This document shows, piece by piece, positions 28,893 to 38,995 of a stretch of 47,430 bases of DNA; positions within the stretch are counted from its first letter, which is position 1, and each line of letters opens with the position of its first letter. The DNA lies in NCBI GenBank assembly GCA_002696735.1, contig NZSL01000015.1, positions 192,032-239,461 of the forward strand. The letters run 5' to 3'. Position numbers and translations under genes: made by a program. The notes below the pieces were generated by a model, which saw nothing but the letters and a program-made list of their open reading frames with translations, made no database searches and had not been told where the DNA came from. This DNA comes from Methylophaga sp. (GTDB taxonomy: Bacteria > Pseudomonadota > Gammaproteobacteria > Nitrosococcales > Methylophagaceae).

Positions 28893-30359
28893 ATGGCTGC
28901 CCGTCGAAGAACGAAAATTGTTGCAACCCTTGGGCCTGCGACAAAAGATCATGCCGTTCTTGACGCGATGATATCGGCAGGCATGGATGTTGTACGGCTT
29001 AATTTCTCGCATGGTTCATCGCAATCGCATATTGATATGGCTGACAGGGTGCGTAACCGTGCCAGCGACTTTGGACGTGAGGTTGGCGTATTAGTCGATT
29101 TGCAGGGACCGAAAATACGCATCTCTCGATTTAAGAATGGTGGTGTGAAACTTGTTGAAGGAGAAGCTTTTACTCTGGATGCAGCCCTGGCAGACAATGA
29201 CGGTGATAGCACTCAAGTCGGGGTCGACTACAAATCCCTGCCCCATGATGTTAAGCGTGGTGACACGTTGCTATTGGATGATGGCCGCATTGTGTTATGG
29301 GTTGAATCAGTTATTGATCAACAGATTCACTGTCGCGTTACCGTGGGAGGCATGCTCACAGATAATAAAGGTATTAACCGGCAGGGAGGTGGATTATCGG
29401 CATCAGCGCTGACAGCTAAAGATATGGCCGATATAAAAACAGCTGCTGAAATGCAGGCTGATTACCTCGCCGTTTCATTTCCACGAAGTGCTGAAGATAT
29501 TCATTTGGCACGTCGTCTCTTGCGTGAAGCCGGGGGCTATGGCGGGATTATTGCCAAAATTGAACGAGCTGAAGCGCTGGATGATATTGATGCCATTATT
29601 GAAGCCTCAGAAGGCATTATGGTCGCACGAGGTGATTTAGGCGTGGAAATGGGGGATGCTGCATTACCGCCGATTCAAAAACAGCTAATCGCTAAAGCCA
29701 GACGCATGAATCGATTGACTATCACTGCGACGCAAATGATGGAATCGATGATTGAAAGCCCCATTCCAACCCGTGCCGAGGTGTTTGATGTGGCCAACGC
29801 CGTGCTGGATGGTACCGATGCGGTGATGCTTTCGGGGGAAACCGCAGTCGGACATTATCCGGTTAAAGTCATTGAAGCGATGGATCGTATCTGTCTGCAG
29901 GCGGAACAGCAGCGTGAAATACGTGTTTCACGTCATCGCATGGATTCAAAATTCGCACGAATTGATGAAGCTATTGCGATGGCTGCGATGTATACGGCGA
30001 ATCATCTGGATGTTAAAGCTATTGCCACGATGACAGAATCCGGAGCCACGCCATTATGGATGTCACGTATTAGCTCGGGAATACCAATTTTTGCATTAAC
30101 TCCTCATGTGGCTACCCGACGGCGGGTCACGCTTTACCGTGGTGTCTACCCGGTAAGTTTTGTGGTTGAACATACGGACCACGCGGCCTTGAACAAAGAG
30201 GCCATAGAAGAATTACAGCGTCGAGGTGTTGTCAAAGAGGGTGATATAGTGATTATCACCAAGGGAGACCTCGAAGTTCAAGGTAGTACCAGTGCAATGA
30301 AAATTGTCAAAGTTGGAACGTTGGTTGAACCACGTCCCTCAGGCAGTAGTTGTGAATAA
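28893..30359 (+). CDS. pyk: Pyruvate kinase
   Basis: This is a 488-residue enzyme converting phosphoenolpyruvate and ADP to pyruvate and ATP. It has RRTKIVATLGPA, VVRLNFSHG, DLQGPKIRISRF, the metal/catalytic region IIAKIERAEALDDIDAI and MVARGDLGVEMG, TQMMESMIESPIPTRAE and LSGETAVGHYPV. The C-terminal allosteric domain ends with the usual EGDIVIITKGDLE. It is 18 bases after pgk and 24 before fba. Its place in a cluster otherwise reversible suggests coordinated control of glycolytic flux. Confidence 0.98.
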   Translation: MAARRRTKIVATLGPATKDHAVLDAMISAGMDVVRLNFSHGSSQSHIDMADRVRNRASDFGREVGVLVDLQGPKIRISRFKNGGVKLVEGEAFTLDAALADNDGDSTQVGVDYKSLPHDVKRGDTLLLDDGRIVLWVESVIDQQIHCRVTVGGMLTDNKGINRQGGGLSASALTAKDMADIKTAAEMQADYLAVSFPRSAEDIHLARRLLREAGGYGGIIAKIERAEALDDIDAIIEASEGIMVARGDLGVEMGDAALPPIQKQLIAKARRMNRLTITATQMMESMIESPIPTRAEVFDVANAVLDGTDAVMLSGETAVGHYPVKVIEAMDRICLQAEQQREIRVSRHRMDSKFARIDEAIAMAAMYTANHLDVKAIATMTESGATPLWMSRISSGIPIFALTPHVATRRRVTLYRGVYPVSFVVEHTDHAALNKEAIEELQRRGVVKEGDIVIITKGDLEVQGSTSAMKIVKVGTLVEPRPSGSSCE

Positions 30360-30383
30360 ATATGAATGGTTGGAGATTAACTA

Positions 30384-31454
30384 ATGGCACTCGTTTCTAT
30401 GCGACAGTTACTTGATTATGCGGCAGAGCATCAATTTGCCATCCCCGCATTTAATGTCAGTAATATGGAACAGGTACATGCCATTATGCAGGCCGCTAAT
30501 GCCGTCGATAGTCCAGTAATAATGCAAGCCAGTGCCGGAGCACGTGATTACGCTGGTGAGCCCTTTCTTCGGCATTTGATTCTGGCTGCGATTGAAACCT
30601 ATCCGCATATCCCCTTGGTGATGCATCAGGATCATGGTGCCAATCCGTCAATTTGTGCGCGTTCCATTCAATCCGGTTTCAGTTCGGTGATGATGGACGG
30701 CTCCCTGCTGGAAGACATGAAAACTCCTTCAGATTTTGACTACAACGTAAACGTGACCAGTAAAGTCAGTGAAATGGCTCATGCCTGTGGTGTTTCAGTC
30801 GAAGGTGAGCTTGGCTGTCTCGGGTCACTGGAGACCGGCATGATGGGTGAGGAAGATGGTCATGGTGCTGAAGGTAAATTAGATCACAGTCAGTTGTTAA
30901 CCGATCCCGATGAAGCCGTTGAGTTTGTCAGGCAAACCCAGGTAGATGCATTGGCGGTTGCCATTGGTACCAGTCATGGCGCTTATAAATTTACTCAGCC
31001 ACCCACTGGTGAAGTGCTGGCCATCAGTCATTTGAAGACCTTGCAACAACGTTTGCCCAATACCCATTTTGTGATGCATGGATCCAGTTCTGTGCCGCAG
31101 GACTGGCTGGAAATCATTAATACCCATGGTGGAAATATTGGTCAGACATATGGCGTGCCAGTGGAAGAAATTGTTGAAGGCATAAAATACGGTGTGCGTA
31201 AGGTAAATATTGATACTGATTTACGGATGGCTTCAACCGGTTCTATCCGCCAGTTTTTGACCGATGAAAAAAATGCAGCGGTGTTTGACCCGCGTAAATT
31301 TTACAAGGAAGCAACCAAAGCGATGCAGGCGATTTGTCAGGCACGCTATGAAGCGTTTGGCAGTGCTGGCCATGCCAGTAAAATCAAACCTATTTCATTA
31401 CATGACATGGTAGAACGTTATTGCAGTGGAGAACTTACTCCTAAGTTAAATTAA
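30384..31454 (+). CDS. fba: Class II fructose-bisphosphate aldolase (Calvin-cycle-like subtype)
   Basis: This is a 356-residue zinc aldolase cleaving fructose 1,6-bisphosphate (or sedoheptulose bisphosphate) to triose phosphates. It has [20 protein letters not shown], the zinc/catalytic VMHQDHGAN with D and [37 protein letters not shown] and [13 protein letters not shown]. The extended length and insert features match the subtype found with tkt/gap/pgk in autotrophs and methylotrophs. TTGGAG precedes the ATG. It is last in the cluster. In ribulose monophosphate pathways an FBP aldolase cleaves the assimilated hexose, which fits this organism. Confidence 0.96.
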   Translation: MALVSMRQLLDYAAEHQFAIPAFNVSNMEQVHAIMQAANAVDSPVIMQASAGARDYAGEPFLRHLILAAIETYPHIPLVMHQDHGANPSICARSIQSGFSSVMMDGSLLEDMKTPSDFDYNVNVTSKVSEMAHACGVSVEGELGCLGSLETGMMGEEDGHGAEGKLDHSQLLTDPDEAVEFVRQTQVDALAVAIGTSHGAYKFTQPPTGEVLAISHLKTLQQRLPNTHFVMHGSSSVPQDWLEIINTHGGNIGQTYGVPVEEIVEGIKYGVRKVNIDTDLRMASTGSIRQFLTDEKNAAVFDPRKFYKEATKAMQAICQARYEAFGSAGHASKIKPISLHDMVERYCSGELTPKLN

Positions 31455-31590
31455 CGTTGATTTGCTAGCGGCTTTTGCAGCATTTTTTGGAATTTGCTGA
31501 TGCTGGAAAAGCGTGTCCCCTGACATTCGCTGCCAGTCTTTGCCTTGATTCAGGTAAAATAACTCACTTGCTAATTACAGGGCATAACCC

Positions 31591-31961
31591 GTGTTACAAC
31601 TTTTTGCTATCGCTGTAGGTGGCGCAGTTGGCGCTATAATGCGTTTTGCTATGTCTAACGGCGTTTATAAATTATTCGGTCGTGACTTTCCCTATGGAAC
31701 ATTAGCAGTGAATGTCCTGGGTTCTTTGCTTATCGGGGTGCTGTTCATTCTGCTGATTGAAAAACTTGCCGTAGCGGCGGAATGGCGTGCTGGTTTGCTG
31801 GTTGGATTACTCGGTGCATTTACCACGTTTTCAACCTTTTCTCTGGAAACGTTTACCTTGATGGAAAATGGTGCTTTTCTTAAAGCGGGATTAAATGTGT
31901 TTTTAAGCGTTGTATTATGTCTGGCAGCAACCTGGTTGGGTATTAGTCTTGGAAGACAGCT

Positions 31962-31965
<4 letters not shown>
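31591..31965 (+). CDS. crcB: Fluoride channel CrcB (Fluc family)
   Basis: This is a 124-residue four-helix membrane protein exporting fluoride as a dual-topology dimer. Signature segments are AVGGAVGAIMRFAMSNG, FPYGTLAVNVLGSLLIGVL and GLLGAFTTFSTFSLET, with the Phe/Thr track of the pore. The start is GTG at 31591 with CAGGG upstream. It overlaps the DUF190 gene by four bases. I looked for a fluoride riboswitch in the 136 bases upstream and did not see its conserved core. Confidence 0.95.
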
Positions 31966-34201
<2,236 letters not shown>

Positions 34202-34236
34202 AACACTGAATTGAGCAAGCTCATCAGGAGATTATT

Positions 34237-35454
34237 TTGGACACGGTAGCGTATCAGTCACGTCGTATTGTTTCAGGCATGCGCCCGACAGGGCAATTGC
34301 ACTTGGGGCATTATCATGGTGTGCTGAAAAATTGGATTAAATTACAACACGAATTTGATTGCTTCTTTTTCGTTGCTGATTGGCATGCGTTGACGACTCA
34401 CTATGAAGATAGTCGAGTGATTGAAGACAGTGTCTGGGAAATGGTCGTTGATTGGCTGGCTGCCGGAATTGAGCCATCATCCGCTTCATTATTCCTGCAA
34501 TCACGTGTGCCGGAGCATGCTGAGCTGCATTTATTATTATCGATGATCACGCCTTTATCCTGGCTGGAACGCGTACCAACCTACAAAGATCAGCAGGAAA
34601 AACTTAAAGAAAAAGATTTATCGACCTATGGTTTTTTAGGTTATCCGCTGCTGCAAAGTGCTGATATTTTGATTTATCGGGCAGGTCAGGTACCGGTTGG
34701 TGAAGATCAAGTGGTGCATGTTGAGTTAACACGTGAAATTGCCCGTCGCTTTAATCATATTTATGGACGTGAAGCGGATTTTGAAGAAAAAGCTGAAGCT
34801 GCCGTAAAGAAAATGGGTAAGAAAAACGCCAAGTTATATAACCATTTGCGTAAAGCCTATCAGGAGCAGGGTGATGCAGAAGCGTTGCAGACTGCTCGTG
34901 AACTCTTAAAAAATCAGCAAAGTCTGGCGCTTGGTGATATGGAGCGTTTATTTGGTTTTCTGGAAGGTGGCGGTAAAGTCATCCTGCCCGAACCAAAAGC
35001 GCTGCTGACACCGGCTCCTAAAATGCCAGGACTGGATGGACAGAAAATGTCCAAATCTTATGGCAATACCATTTCTTTGCGTGAATCTGATCAATCTGTC
35101 GCCGAAAAAATTAAGCGCATGCCAACCGATCCAAACCGTGTACGCCGCACCGATCCGGGTGAACCCGATAAATGTCCGGTTTGGCAATTACATGAAGTCT
35201 ATTCAGATGAAGGTCAGAAAAAATGGGTTCAGGAAGGTTGCCGCTCGGCTGGAATTGGTTGCCTTGATTGTAAAGGTCCATTGATCGATTCGGTGATTGC
35301 CGAACTCAAACCTATCCGTGAACGGGCAGATGATTTCAGCAGACATCCAGAAGATGTACGACGTATTATTGATGATGGCAGTGCTGCAGCAAGAGAAGTG
35401 GCTCAGGAAACATTGAGCGAAGTTCGTGCAGCAATGGGGCTGGCTTATAAATAG
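34237..35454 (+). CDS. trpS: Tryptophanyl-tRNA synthetase with internal insertion
   Basis: This is a 405-residue class I synthetase. The HIGH-type motif is HLGH at 22-25 in GMRPTGQLHLGHYHGVL, and KMSKS is at 270-274. The enzyme is about 70 residues longer than E. coli TrpRS because of a mostly helical, charged insertion at about 180-247 between the tryptophan-binding region (GEDQVVHVELTREIARRFN) and LPEPKALL. The TTG at 34237 is the likely start, with AGGAG six bases upstream. Cysteines near 308 and 340-346 may bind a metal, which is speculative. It is the last gene before a long non-coding gap. Confidence 0.95.
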   Translation: MDTVAYQSRRIVSGMRPTGQLHLGHYHGVLKNWIKLQHEFDCFFFVADWHALTTHYEDSRVIEDSVWEMVVDWLAAGIEPSSASLFLQSRVPEHAELHLLLSMITPLSWLERVPTYKDQQEKLKEKDLSTYGFLGYPLLQSADILIYRAGQVPVGEDQVVHVELTREIARRFNHIYGREADFEEKAEAAVKKMGKKNAKLYNHLRKAYQEQGDAEALQTARELLKNQQSLALGDMERLFGFLEGGGKVILPEPKALLTPAPKMPGLDGQKMSKSYGNTISLRESDQSVAEKIKRMPTDPNRVRRTDPGEPDKCPVWQLHEVYSDEGQKKWVQEGCRSAGIGCLDCKGPLIDSVIAELKPIRERADDFSRHPEDVRRIIDDGSAAAREVAQETLSEVRAAMGLAYK

Positions 35455-35663
35455 TCTACAGGGCCAAGTTATCTTTAATAGCCACCTCTGTTATGACTGA
35501 AACCAGCCAAACAAGGTGAGAGAAGAGAGGTTGTGAGATAATTCCATGTATCTCACCCCTAGTGGGACTTGCGCTCAAAAACGCTCCCGGCGTTTTGGTA
35601 GTGGCCCACAATAAACGATTAACATATTAGACCGGTGCGCACCTCCCTAGACGCGCGGTATAT

Positions 35664-35679
35664 CGTCCATTCGTGGACG
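35664..35679 (+). ncRNA. UUCG tetraloop hairpin, part of a possible structured RNA
   Basis: CGTCCA and TGGACG are exact complements around TTCG, giving a very stable hairpin if transcribed. It sits in a row of other stems (from 35533) between trpS and rluB. Whether the row is one RNA is not known. Confidence 0.35.
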
Positions 35680-35711
35680 GAAGTGGCACATTTTCAGTCA
35701 CAACCCATAGG

Positions 35712-35811
35712 GCTGGGACGAGATTTGTCTACATCTGCGTTAGAAATGACCTATGTAGAATGAGTACATTTCATCATTTCCGCCTTGTTATAAACAAATC
35801 TCGTTTCCAGC
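35712..35811. repeat. 100-base MITE-like inverted-repeat element
   Basis: The left arm (35712-35728) contains GCTGG, G, ACGAGATTTGT and the right arm (35794-35811) contains ACAAATCTCGT, TT, CCAGC. They are inverted repeats of 16 bp with one small bulge. Inside, CTACAT (35729-35734) pairs with ATGTAG (35753-35758). There is no coding capacity. The symmetry and size fit a miniature inverted-repeat element or an intergenic palindromic repeat. No second copy was seen in this window, so mobility is unproven. Confidence 0.55.
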
Positions 35812-35854
35812 AGTGTTGGCGATGAAAAATAAACTGGCCCAAGGAAAAACTATT

Positions 35855-36775
35855 ATGGCTGAAAGAATACAAAAAGTACTGGCACGTGCCGGCTATGGCT
35901 CACGACGCTTGATTGAGAGCTGGATAAAAGATGGAAAATTACAGGTCAACGGTGTTCCAGCAACGCTGGGTGATCAGATTACTGAAAAGGATAGAGTCAC
36001 ACTTGAAGGGCGACCTTTATCATCCAAGCGCATCTGGCAACAAAGCATGCCGCAGGTTTTGCTGTATCACAAACCGGTAGGTGAAGTGTGTACTCGCAGT
36101 GATCCGGAAGGCCGCAGAACCATATATCAATCTTTACCTGTGCCGGAAGAAGGTCGCTGGGTCAGTGTGGGACGTCTGGATTTGAATACCAGTGGTTTGA
36201 TCATCCTGACCACAGATGGTGAATTGGCTAATCAGTTAATGCATCCATCCAATGAAATGGATCGTGAGTATGCAGTGCGTGTCCTTGGGGAAGTCACTTC
36301 GGAGATGATGCAAACCTTACGCGATGGTGTTGAACTGGAAGATGGTAAAGCCCATTTTTCTGATATTCAGCCAGGTGGTGGTGAAGGTGCAAACAGCTGG
36401 TTTCATGTAGTGATTCAGGAAGGCCGTAACCGTGAAGTCCGACGGCTGTGGGAAAGCCAGGGCGTGCAGGTAAGCCGTTTGGTTCGTCTGCGTTACGGTC
36501 CGGTCATCATGCCAAATAAACTCAAGCCTGGCCGCTGGATGATGCTGGAAGGCAAAGAGTTGGAATATCTATACGAAGAAGCGGGTTTAAAAACAAAAAC
36601 CACTAAACGCGGTAGTGTGGAAAAAGTGGCGGCAGTCAAGGATGTGGAGGTAGAAAAAGCGCCAAAATCCAAGTGGCCAGATAAACCGGCAAAAAAGGCT
36701 TCACCCAGATCAAGAAAAGCTGATGATCAACCGGCTAAACGAGGCCCACGGATTCGTGGACGTAATGACCGTTAA
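35855..36775 (+). CDS. rluB: 23S rRNA pseudouridine(2605) synthase
   Basis: This is a 306-residue RsuA-family pseudouridine synthase acting on 23S rRNA helix 93. An S4 domain (about 1-60, RIQKVLARAGYGSRRLIESWI) is followed by the catalytic domain with VGRLDLNTSGLIILTTDGEL containing the catalytic Asp, and GRNREVRRLWESQGVQVSRLVRLRYG. The last 60 residues form a Lys/Pro/Arg-rich tail typical of RluB. The ATG at 35855 follows AAGGAAAAAC; the frame is open upstream to 35813 but without a good site. It overlaps the convergent diguanylate cyclase by four bases. The usual upstream neighbours scpA-scpB are missing. Confidence 0.95.
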   Translation: MAERIQKVLARAGYGSRRLIESWIKDGKLQVNGVPATLGDQITEKDRVTLEGRPLSSKRIWQQSMPQVLLYHKPVGEVCTRSDPEGRRTIYQSLPVPEEGRWVSVGRLDLNTSGLIILTTDGELANQLMHPSNEMDREYAVRVLGEVTSEMMQTLRDGVELEDGKAHFSDIQPGGGEGANSWFHVVIQEGRNREVRRLWESQGVQVSRLVRLRYGPVIMPNKLKPGRWMMLEGKELEYLYEEAGLKTKTTKRGSVEKVAAVKDVEVEKAPKSKWPDKPAKKASPRSRKADDQPAKRGPRIRGRNDR

Positions 36776-37698
36776 AATATCTCGCGGGAAGATATGACCT
36801 GATTGCGACCAGCAAATTTTGCCTGATATAAGGCCTCATCTGCTTTAAGAAACAAGTTATCGGCTGATTCACCGACACACAAATCTGCCAAACCAATACT
36901 GACTGAAATGGGAAACTTCTGTTCGGTATTGGTCTGGTTCAACTCATTAATCGCCAAGCGTAATCTTTCTGCCGCCTGCAAAGCTGCCTCATGATTGCTA
37001 TGGCTGAGTACTATCGCAAATTCTTCACCACCAATTCGAAACAGTGCATCACTGCGACGTAAACTGGACAATAATGTATCCGCTACCCGGCATAACGTAT
37101 CATCACCGACCTGATGCCCAAAACTGTCATTAATTTTCTTGAAGTAATCAATATCAAGCACCATCAGCGAAAGCGGCAGTTTTAGTCGATGAGCCAGATC
37201 TATTTCACGTTCAATGGTGTTTTTATAAGCCTGCCGGTTAGGAAGCTGCGTTAACATATCCGTTAATGCAGCATCTAATGCCCGAGCGTATTGCAGACTG
37301 TTTCTCAGTGGGTATACAAGTTTGCACAATAAATCCTCTACCAGATTGATTTCGCTATCGGAAAAGCGATATCCGCGACTGACAGTCAACTGACCAAGAT
37401 ACTCATGATCAATTTCAAGCTGATAATTACATTTATGATGACGCTTGGCGCCCAATCTGAACTCAAATTTATTATCTGGATGCGTAAACTGAAGACCACT
37501 GTGGGCGAGTAATGGTTTGATTTGCTCGTCAAACAATCTGAGGAGCTGTCTGGTATCCAGTGAAGTTTGCAGAATTAAGGGGAGTTTTGCCAACGCATCT
37601 TCGCGTTCCACTGAAACAGGAGTCGCTTGTACAACTGAAACGGTATTCTGTTCCAGGCGACGCAAATTTGTAGTGTCTGAAGGCAATGAATGAATCAT
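36772..37698 (-). CDS. GGDEF-domain diguanylate cyclase
   Basis: This is a 308-residue protein. The N-terminal part (about 1-135) is a soluble, possibly GAF-like sensory region with no clear transmembrane segment. The GGDEF domain follows (about 140-305): DMLTQLPNRQAY, MVLDIDYFKKINDSFGHQVGD, and the active site GGEEF. RRSD stands five residues before it, matching the RxxD inhibitory I-site, so product feedback is expected. It should make cyclic di-GMP and influence surface or motility behaviour; the signal is unknown. The ATG at 37698 was chosen over GTG 37704. Its end overlaps rluB. Confidence 0.93.
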   Translation of the reverse strand: MIHSLPSDTTNLRRLEQNTVSVVQATPVSVEREDALAKLPLILQTSLDTRQLLRLFDEQIKPLLAHSGLQFTHPDNKFEFRLGAKRHHKCNYQLEIDHEYLGQLTVSRGYRFSDSEINLVEDLLCKLVYPLRNSLQYARALDAALTDMLTQLPNRQAYKNTIEREIDLAHRLKLPLSLMVLDIDYFKKINDSFGHQVGDDTLCRVADTLLSSLRRSDALFRIGGEEFAIVLSHSNHEAALQAAERLRLAINELNQTNTEQKFPISVSIGLADLCVGESADNLFLKADEALYQAKFAGRNQVISSREIF

Positions 37699-37787
37699 GA
37701 GCACGCTCGTAAATAAGATAATTTATAATAACCATGCTAAATATATGCCATGGTTAAATTAATCAATAAATACAACGTGTTATAGAG

Positions 37788-38549
37788 TTATGCCAAAACT
37801 TTGACGGGCAATTCCATCTGCGCATTCACACATTGGCCATGTAAATGGCCGCTTTGGTCACTGGCAAGATAGAGATATGCCGGTATGACCGCGCTTGGTT
37901 CGGGGAGGTGTTGAGGATCTGCTGCTGGATAAACCCGTGCATGCAATTTAGTTTTTACTTGGCCAGGTTCAATGCAATTCACCCTGACTTTCGCGGCAGC
38001 TTCCATTTCCAGGGCTAACTGGTGGCAAAAACATTCAATAGCCGCTTTGCTCAATCCATAAGCACCACGATAGGCCTTATCATGCTGACTGTCGGTAGTG
38101 AAAATAATAAAACTTTGCTGTTCGGTGGTTTGTAACAGGGGAAGACAGGCATGCGTCAGTAAAAAGGCGGCCGTCAAATTAACTTGAAGTGTTTCTGCCC
38201 ATTGTTTGATGTCCTGATTGGCGATTGGAGCCAATTGTCCTACATCTGCTGCGCAATGCACTAATCCATCTAGTCGACCAAAAGTTACTTTTATGGTCTG
38301 TGCAAGTTGCTGATAGTCATCCGCTGTCGCACCTTTAAAATCCACTGGAAATATTGCGGGCTCAATGCCGCTTTCCTGCAGAATGACATCGTACAATTTT
38401 TCTAACTGAGCAATATTTTTGTCTAGCAGAATAATCGTCGCACCATGTCTTGCATAGGCCAAAGCGACTTCGCTACCGATGCCACCAAGGGCACCGGTAA
38501 CAAGCACAACTTTACCGCTGAGTATGGACTGCTCAGCTTGTGACAACAT
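37788..38549 (-). CDS. Short-chain dehydrogenase/reductase, YciK-like
   Basis: This is a 253-residue Rossmann-fold oxidoreductase. It has the cofactor motif VTGALGGIGSEVALAYARHG, the central NLTAAFLLTHACLPLL, and the catalytic YGLSK (Tyr-x3-Lys) with a preceding Ser/Thr-rich FTTDSQ segment. RVNCIEPGQVKTKLHARVYP fits the YciK branch of SDRs. The substrate is unknown. It lies eight bases after the lipoprotein gene and is probably cotranscribed with it. Confidence 0.9.
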   Translation of the reverse strand: MLSQAEQSILSGKVVLVTGALGGIGSEVALAYARHGATIILLDKNIAQLEKLYDVILQESGIEPAIFPVDFKGATADDYQQLAQTIKVTFGRLDGLVHCAADVGQLAPIANQDIKQWAETLQVNLTAAFLLTHACLPLLQTTEQQSFIIFTTDSQHDKAYRGAYGLSKAAIECFCHQLALEMEAAAKVRVNCIEPGQVKTKLHARVYPAADPQHLPEPSAVIPAYLYLASDQSGHLHGQCVNAQMELPVKVLA

Positions 38550-38557
38550 ACAGGTCT

Positions 38558-38923
38558 TTATTCAGATTTGGGAATAATACGTCCGTAGGTAACTTTACCA
38601 TCAAGTAATTGTGCAATGATGGTAGCGTCATCATTATGCCACTCAAGTGTTTCCATATTCATTTGGTCTAATGTTCTTTCCTGAGCAATATCTGGTTCAC
38701 CATAAGCTGAGATAAGTTCGTCTCTGGTCATTCCAGCTTGGATACCGTCTTCGCTACCTTCGGAGGTTGCTTCTGTTGCTTCAGGAGCAGATTCAACAGT
38801 TGCAGGAGATGATGTCTCTGTTTCGCTACTATCGGTAACAGCAGTATCGCTTTCATCACTGCAGGCGATCAGTGCCAGACTCAGAAAAAGACCGGTAAAA
38901 ATTAAACGCATACGATTTAACAT
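38558..38923 (-). CDS. Small lipoprotein with BamE/SmpA-like domain
   Basis: This is a 121-residue predicted lipoprotein (lipobox SLALIAC, C21). An acidic Ser/Thr/Glu-rich linker (about 22-58) leads to a small domain with the BamE-like pattern QAGMTRDELISAYGEPDIAQE, METLEWHNDDATIIAQLLDGKV. GAGGGG lies upstream of the ATG. It is not BamE itself, which is shorter-linked and has a different C-terminal part. The fold is shared with the secreted protein at 3571, but the sequences are not close. It lies between hpnE and the SDR gene. Function unknown. Confidence 0.8.
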   Translation of the reverse strand: MLNRMRLIFTGLFLSLALIACSDESDTAVTDSSETETSSPATVESAPEATEATSEGSEDGIQAGMTRDELISAYGEPDIAQERTLDQMNMETLEWHNDDATIIAQLLDGKVTYGRIIPKSE

Positions 38924-38995
38924 GACATCCCCTCTTTAGGTTTAATGAACTAATCTTCGAGTATAACAAGCAATCGCAAGGATATCGACATGTTG

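Larger units (their letters stand above)
35455..35854. other. 400-base structured non-coding region between trpS and rluB
   Basis: No protein of convincing length or style is encoded. The region has many dyads. GTGAGAT/ATCTCAC lies at 35533-35556. GTGGG (35562) with CCCAC (35605) encloses AAAACGC/GCGTTTT (35578-35596, five-base loop). GGTGCGCACC lies at about 35633-35642. A perfect CGTCCA-TTCG-TGGACG hairpin lies at 35664-35679, and a MITE-like repeat at 35712-35811. It could encode a structured RNA or consist of repeat debris. In many gammaproteobacteria scpA and scpB lie between trpS and rluB; they are absent here. Confidence 0.6.

Noticed and set aside
31455-31590. Possible fluoride riboswitch upstream of crcB.
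   Set aside because: The conserved core and pseudoknot pairing of the crcB RNA motif were not visible; only a covariance-model search would settle it.
35500-35711. Known structured RNA (6S RNA, tmRNA, RNase P RNA, SRP RNA) in the trpS-rluB gap.
   Set aside because: None of their conserved sequence blocks could be found, although the region is stem-rich.
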